Below are positions 59,056 through 64,000 of a stretch of DNA of 64,000 nt, in pieces (the stretch's first letter is position 1; every line of letters begins with the position of its first letter). Under the pieces are notes generated by a model, which worked only from the letters and a program-made list of their open reading frames with translations, was not told where the DNA came from and ran no database searches. This stretch comes from Datura wrightii. Lineage: Eukaryota > Streptophyta > Magnoliopsida > Solanales > Solanaceae. Both the position numbers and the translations under genes were made by a program. The stretch lies in the NCBI GenBank assembly GCA_035772735.1, contig JASDFA010000007.1:88784001-88848000 (forward strand), in the 5' to 3' direction.

Positions 59056-60063
59056 TGTAATACCCCAGAAGGGACTAAAAATAGGCACGGGAAGTATAAT
59101 TGGAAAAGTGTAAAAAACTGGAAAAAATATCTCAGGATGGGAGACTTAATGACTCATTGTGGGATACAACGAGTTATCGTGTGCAGACGTGGGGTGGATG
59201 TCAAGAAGCAGTAGCAACGGATGACCTGACGAGTCGTTAGGAGTGGCAACGACTCATTTAGTCAGTTGTTAGGAGGGAGAAGTTTTGGTTCTAAGGAAAT
59301 TTCCAGTGAACTTAACAAAATGGCATGACGGGTTGTCGGGTCTAGTGATGAGTCGTCATGTTGGTCGTGGACTAGAGGTTGAGAATTTCCAGTAGACTTG
59401 ACGATTGCACCTAACGAGTTGTTGGGTGTGGAAACGACCCGCCAGGTGAGTCGTGGCATCAGTTCGGGCAATTTTTCAGATTTTCTCAGGGGCAGGTTGG
59501 TAAATCCCATGCTCCCAGATTTAAAGTGATGTCGTTTTGGGATTTTCTGGGGACATATTTAAGGGTTTTCCTAAGCCTAAACCCTTATTCTCTTAATCTC
59601 CTTCTTCCTCCTCTCTTCTCCAAAGATTTTAGAAATTTCCCAAGGTGTTCTTCAAGCTTCAAGGAAGATAATCAAGTGGGGTTTTCGCCTACCAGGTATG
59701 GGACTTCAACAAGGATATCTTTTCATCCTTGTGCCCCAAAATGCTTTCGTTAAGAACCCGATTTTAATTATTTTGAATATCATGATCTATGGTTTTGATT
59801 AATGGGTAATTTCTTCCTCATCCTTTTCTTAAATGCTAATATTTACTGCACTTATGGAATTTATTTCAAATTTTGATGTGATGGGTTGTTTGGGAGGTGG
59901 ATTATGTGCTGGGAATGCATGAGGGTAACATGATGATCGTAAATTGGCTTGAGTAATGAATGGGTGTTTTCTTATTATTCGATTAATTTGCGAATTCACG
60001 TATGAGAATGATGAAATGGTGGAAATATGGGCTGAGTATGTGTGTAGCATGTTCTTCCTAAGT

Positions 60064-60277
60064 CAACTTGGGTAATGAATGTGAATTGGTTATGCCTTTC
60101 TTGATTATCATGGAAATTCATGATTTTGATGAAAGTGTGGGAATATTGCATATTTAACCCTAGTGACTTAACAACTTGGGTAATGAATGTGAATTGGTTA
60201 TGCCTTTCTTGATTATCATGGAAATTCATGATTTTGATGAAAGTGTGGGAATATTGCATATTTAACCCTAGTGACTT
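60064..60277 (+). repeat. 108-bp tandem duplication in 3' LTR of H
   Basis: Two copies beginning CAACTTGGGTAATGAATG at 60064 and 60172, with essentially no differences, hence recent. The matching part of the 5' LTR is lost, so it cannot be dated against it. Confidence 0.92.
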
Positions 60278-61402
60278 GATTATGATATTGATGACCATGT
60301 TTGATTGACTAGGCGTTGTGGGCTTGAGTAATTGAGTAAATTATGTGCCATCACCATGTTCTAGATTTAATTAATTGGGCATGACAATATCTCCATTGTT
60401 GAACTACGAAGCTTGGGCAGATTCTATATTGTTTTCCCTTACTAAAACTGTTTTTATGAGAAAAATCTTGGAATCTAAAACGCACGTGGTTAAGGAGTTC
60501 ACAAAGGAGTGGTTATGACAAGTTTGTGGAATGTTGTAGACCTAAATAAACGAAGTCATGTATCTCGATAGGGTATGAGTTGCATTTATAAACCATGTAT
60601 GATCTCATATTACATGTTGAATGAGATGAACTTGGAATTCGACGTGTCCTGATAGTATATGCACAATGTGAATCTATAGAATGCTCCTTAGTGTAAGATG
60701 CTTGAGATAATTATTGATTTGACTCCATGATGAGGTGAATTATGGTGATAATGCATGAGAATAATATTGCAACTGTTGGTATTGTTATTATTAGAAAGTA
60801 GCCCCATCTTATTGATGAGAATTTTGTATGATGAAAATCAGTTAGTGTCCTTGTCTCTGATTGGCGGTTGTAATTTAGATTAGCGATAGTCAATCGGGGA
60901 TTCTCATTTGCAAGAATGTTTTCCCTAGTCAGTCGGAATTCTCGTTATTAAGAATATTTCCCTAGTCAGTCGGGATTCTCGTTAGCAAGAATGTCTCCTT
61001 AGTCAGTCGGGACTCACATCCCTAGCTACTAGTAGTGCATGTTTCTCCTTATTCAGTCGGGACTAACATCCCTAGCTAGTCAGTGACTCTCAATACCAGA
61101 TCCTTCTTTTTCTTCGACAGATAGGGATTTTCGCTAGTAAGAATGTTTCCCTTAGACAGTCAGGGACCCTCTTGATATCAGTCACGGCAGTGCATCCCTG
61201 TATCATTTGGATTACTACTTTTGAGCATCATTTGATCTTATAATAATGCATGTCCTTATAATGTGATTATGATTATATGAATATATGAATCTCATATAAT
61301 GGTTTCGTATCCCATTTCAGTTACATTACTATTAATGTGTTTTTACATTACTTCCTTCTTGTATAAAGTTATGAGTTAGTTTAATTACGCTTCCTGCATA
61401 CA

Positions 61403-61616
61403 CAGTACATTCCAAGTACTGACCGTACGCTTCTTGTGTTATATCATTTTATGATATACATTCAGGTCTCTAGCCTCTGCCGTGTGGTTAGATACGCTAC
61501 CCCATTCTCCCAGTTGTTAGTGGTGAGTCCTCATCCTCCGATGACGTGAGTAGCATTCTTGTTTTATTTTGTTTCAGTTTTCAGTCTTTTGGAGTTAGCT
61601 GGGGGCTTGTCCCAGC
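61403..61616 (+). other. Four-hairpin cassette in 3' LTR of H
   Basis: CAGTACATTCCAAGTACTG (61403-61421), TATATCATTTTATGATATA (about 61440-61458), GTCCTCATCCTCCGATGAC (61527-61545) and GCTGGGGGCTTGTCCCAGC (61598-61616). Confidence 0.85.
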
Positions 61617-61859
61617 AACTCACCAGTTTTAGTAAAAGTCTTTCAGACTTGTTAGACAGGATCAGCATTGTATTTAAATGTTATTAAGTTTTCATTTTGA
61701 TTTATATCAGTTTCTAGTCAGTTCTTCTGCTTGTTCATGATTTTTGTGATTTCTTATGTTAAGTGTATGCGATGATCATGCCATGGGTTGACTTGGAGCC
61801 TCTCGGGGTTCTTTTCCTATGTCTACGATCCGGGTGTACTCTCGAGTCGTGACAGTGAT

Positions 61860-63055
61860 AAGTTTATAATTCTAGTATAATTTTGAATTCTCCCTAGCCC
61901 TAAATTATGATTTACAATTTATAATATGATTTCCTTCAAGTATTCTTCATGAATTTATGAATTTCAAGTATAGTGATTTTTCTCAAGCATGTATGTTCTT
62001 CATGATTTATAAGTTTATGATTTTGGCCGACTCACGGACCCTAGTTCATGGCTAATCATCTATTTCAAGTATTATCAAGTATGTTATCATTTATCTAGCC
62101 ATAAACTTCATGTATGACTTCACGATTACAATATAAGCCCTCATGTGCATATTTCTGGGAGCAATGTCTAGCACCATGTAGGCCCGACATTCAGGTAAAC
62201 CATTTGGTCTCAGAACTACGCGCCAATGTAGGTTTTATGTTTATGGACTCTAGGTGGATCCCTATTAGTGAGATCACGTCATGCACGTCCGTGTCCTGGC
62301 AAACCTGGATCGGCTCTGCCCACTTGAGCGAGATAGTTGGGGAATCATCTAAGCTCTATCATGATGGTGTCAATTAAGACAAGTTCTCCCACTATTCCCC
62401 ATGATTTATGCATTGTCATGTTTATGATACTTTGGCTCAAGTTATTTTTTACAAGGTTTCTCTTATGATTATGATTATGACTTGATTATGAATAGTTCTA
62501 AAAATCTTGAGCCTCATGTTTATGTTATGACTATCATTGCATGTTTTGTACTGTCCTACTCTTATAAACTCTTATGTGTTTTGATTAGTCCATTTTACAT
62601 ACCTTACATATCCAGTATATTCCAAGTACTAACCGCATACTCTATATTGTATCGTTTCATGATACAGGCTCAGACATTCAGGGTCAATCCCTCCGTTAGC
62701 CGGTCATTAGAGTTTAGTTCAGTCAGATGTTGGTTAGTCCTCATCCTTTGAGGACCTTCAATTCATTGTATTGTTGCTATTTTCAGCTTCAGACTTGTAG
62801 TGAGCTAGTTGGGGTGTTTTCCTATTAGCTCATCAGTACGTTAGAGGCTTTTCAAACATGGTGTTGTATTCAGTTCGGATTCAATGTTATGTATTTCTGT
62901 TGTTCAAATGTTTAATATTCAGACTTCCGCTATTTTAGAATTTAGTTTATTTCTGCGTTGATTATGTTGGGTAGTTATCATGTTCATTCTATCGGTCGAC
63001 TTGGAGCTATTTATGGTTCAGTGTCTCGATCCAGATCTATGTCCGAGTCGTGACA
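61860..63055 (+). repeat. 3' LTR of element F, right part
   Basis: Matches the F 5' LTR from about 40320 on (without M) and ends CCGAGTCGTGACA. GTGAT at 61855-61859 is the presumed right target duplication of H. Its left part was lost with the G/H junction. Confidence 0.8.
62613..62830 (+). other. Four-hairpin cassette in 3' LTR of F
   Basis: CAGTATATTCCAAGTACTA (62613-62631), TGTATCGTTTCATGATACA (62648-62666), GTCCTCATCCTTTGAGGAC (62737-62755) and the AGCT...AGCT stem (about 62803-62830). Confidence 0.75.
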
Positions 63056-63060
63056 GCATA

Positions 63061-64000
63061 CCTCAAGTGAATAGGTAGAGGTTTAAGTTACAAAATTGGA
63101 GGTTCAATGATTAATAGCTTTGAAGGGGGGGTTTGCCATTTTTTTACATCAAGATCGAGCTTCTTTGGTTGGTAAGAATAGGACCCTAGTCATATCAAAG
63201 CATGACACACTTCTTTAAATCCCTCAATGCCCTTGCTATCATGGTTCAACAAGACCGCTTCTAGTGGCTCCTCTAATAGCATTGCCTCATAATCTTGTTC
63301 CATACTCTCTTTTGAATATTCTTCACCGTATTGTGAAGAGTTTTTCCACTTTTAATTATATTTTCCCCAGAAACATCCCACACAAATAGGATTCGGGGTG
63401 ACATTTTCAACAAGTGGACCCTTCACATCCACACCTATTCCTTACTCAATTTGGGATGAAATTGATTCGTTCTTTCTTTAAGGTGCCTAATGGAGATGGC
63501 ATGAGATTCCACAATTTAAGTGAGGGTTAATAGATCACACTTTAACTCCAGAACTCCCAAATTGGTTGATACCACTCTTTCTAAAACTCTTTCAAGCATG
63601 ATTTCAATTTTTGAGTTTATGGACTCTTCTCTCTCTCGCTTTCCCAAATCAGTTGCATGCTCATAGTTCCGACCTTGATTCTCATATGCCTATCTCAAAA
63701 AGCCTTGACTTGCTTTTTGATGACTAGGAGGGGAACCCGCACCGTGGTATGCCACAACATACTCTTTTTCATCATTGAGGAAATAAATTTCATCATCAAT
63801 TTGCTCCATTCTTTCAACTGTCCCAATTGCATTCACACTCCATACCTTTGTTTCTATCACCTGCCTAGTGAGCATTTTGACAAGTTCCATGATAGCTGCA
63901 GTTTTTCGATCCTGTACTTCGCCTTTCCTTTTCCACTCTTCAAGCATGTTTGTATAGGTGGCACCTGTTGCCCCCTCGGCACCCCATGCATCCTATGCAC
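63061..64000 (-). pseudogene. Element E pre-RT linker and gag tail
   Basis: Minus strand. At 63061-63110, KPLPIHLRY joins, across the F complex, to the linker that leads into the reverse transcriptase at 39323. EEPLEAVLLNH (near 63270) is typical of the segment before RT in such elements. At 63690-63947 an open stretch with VSVNAIGT-like text, IDDEIYFLND and, further on, ENQGRNYEH resembles the C-terminal part of a Gag polyprotein. The protease expected between them is not recognisable. Decayed. Confidence 0.65.

Larger units (their letters stand above)
55284..61854 (+). mobile_element. Element H: pol-less Tekay/Del-type retrotransposon
   Basis: 5' LTR lacking its left half (55284-56729), worn iMet primer site, gag, about 1 kb of untranslated region, polypurine tract and a full 3' LTR (59056-61854). 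Nothing of protease to integrase is left between gag and the 3' UTR. It sits in the 3' LTR of F. Confidence 0.82.
59056..61854 (+). repeat. 3' LTR of element H (2799 bp)
   Basis: TGTAATACCCCAGAAG to CGAGTCGTGACA. U3 carries ACGAGTCGTTAGG-type motifs (59150-59460). A splice donor CCAG|GTATGGG is at 59694/59695. An exact tandem duplication is at 60064-60277. Confidence 0.9.
39324..63055 (+). mobile_element. Element F complex: Tekay/Del-type retrotransposon with nested insertions
   Basis: 5' LTR 39324-45824 (with M inside), iMet primer site, gag-pol to 49974, then insertions G and H and the 3' end of the 3' LTR (61860-63055). Target duplication ACATA (39319-39323) / GCATA (63056-63060), one change. 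The coding frame of element E resumes on the far side of it. The end of F integrase, its 3' UTR and the start of its 3' LTR are missing. Confidence 0.8.
26730..64000 (-). mobile_element. Element E: decayed Athila-type retrotransposon, ground layer
   Basis: Minus-strand remnants occur in three pieces: 26730-27498, 37541-39323 and 63061-64000. Removing C and the F complex brings integrase, RNase H, reverse transcriptase, pre-RT linker and gag tail into the right order. The reverse transcriptase box reads FMDDF, as in Athila/Tat elements. No LTR of E is in the window, and I could not find its protease. Confidence 0.75.

Overview
The window is a block of plant heterochromatin-like DNA made almost wholly of LTR retrotransposons nested inside one another. 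I recognise no cellular gene, tRNA or rRNA gene. The Athila-type and Tekay/Del-type Ty3/Gypsy elements, their tRNA-Asp and tRNA-iMet primer sites and the LTR styles point to a eudicot; Solanaceae is my best guess from memory of such LTRs.

Layout. Left stack (1-9932): pol-less Athila-like element A (3' part only, + strand) sits in a Tekay-type LTR (D), which sits in the 3' end of another Tekay-type element (I), which is inserted in a minus-strand LTR stub (O). A short unassigned stretch (9933-13215) holds a solo LTR (L, TSD TTCAT) and a TA-rich microsatellite. Then comes a truncated minus-strand LTR (K), interrupted by a solo LTR (J, TSD CCTTG) and by complete element B (16268-26157, TSD GAGAG). 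From about 26730 to the right edge the ground layer is a decayed minus-strand Athila-type element E. It is split by complete element C (27504-37535, TSD GCACC/GTACC) and by a 23.7-kb Tekay-type complex F (39324-63055, TSD ACATA/GCATA). F in turn holds solo LTR M in its 5' LTR, the minus-strand element G in its integrase, and the pol-less element H in its 3' LTR, with material lost at the G/H junction.

The most interesting part is the A/B/C family: roughly 10-kb elements with identical-length LTRs in B (1448 bp each), a gag-protease gene, no reverse transcriptase, RNase H or integrase core, and a second gene (ORF2, 406 codons in all three copies). ORF2 has a conserved intron directly upstream of its ATG and resembles the plant 'putative plant transposon protein' domain. 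The same CpG-rich hairpins lie before the LTR TATA box and before the ORF2 leader, and purine-rich PPT-like motifs flank ORF2. The family appears to have moved recently using enzymes supplied by another element. The second notable signal is an ordered set of four short hairpins kept in the 3' half of nearly every Tekay-type LTR here.

All retroelement genes present are broken, mostly by C-to-T stops at CGA or CAA codons; none looks intact. Boundaries marked approximate were judged by eye.
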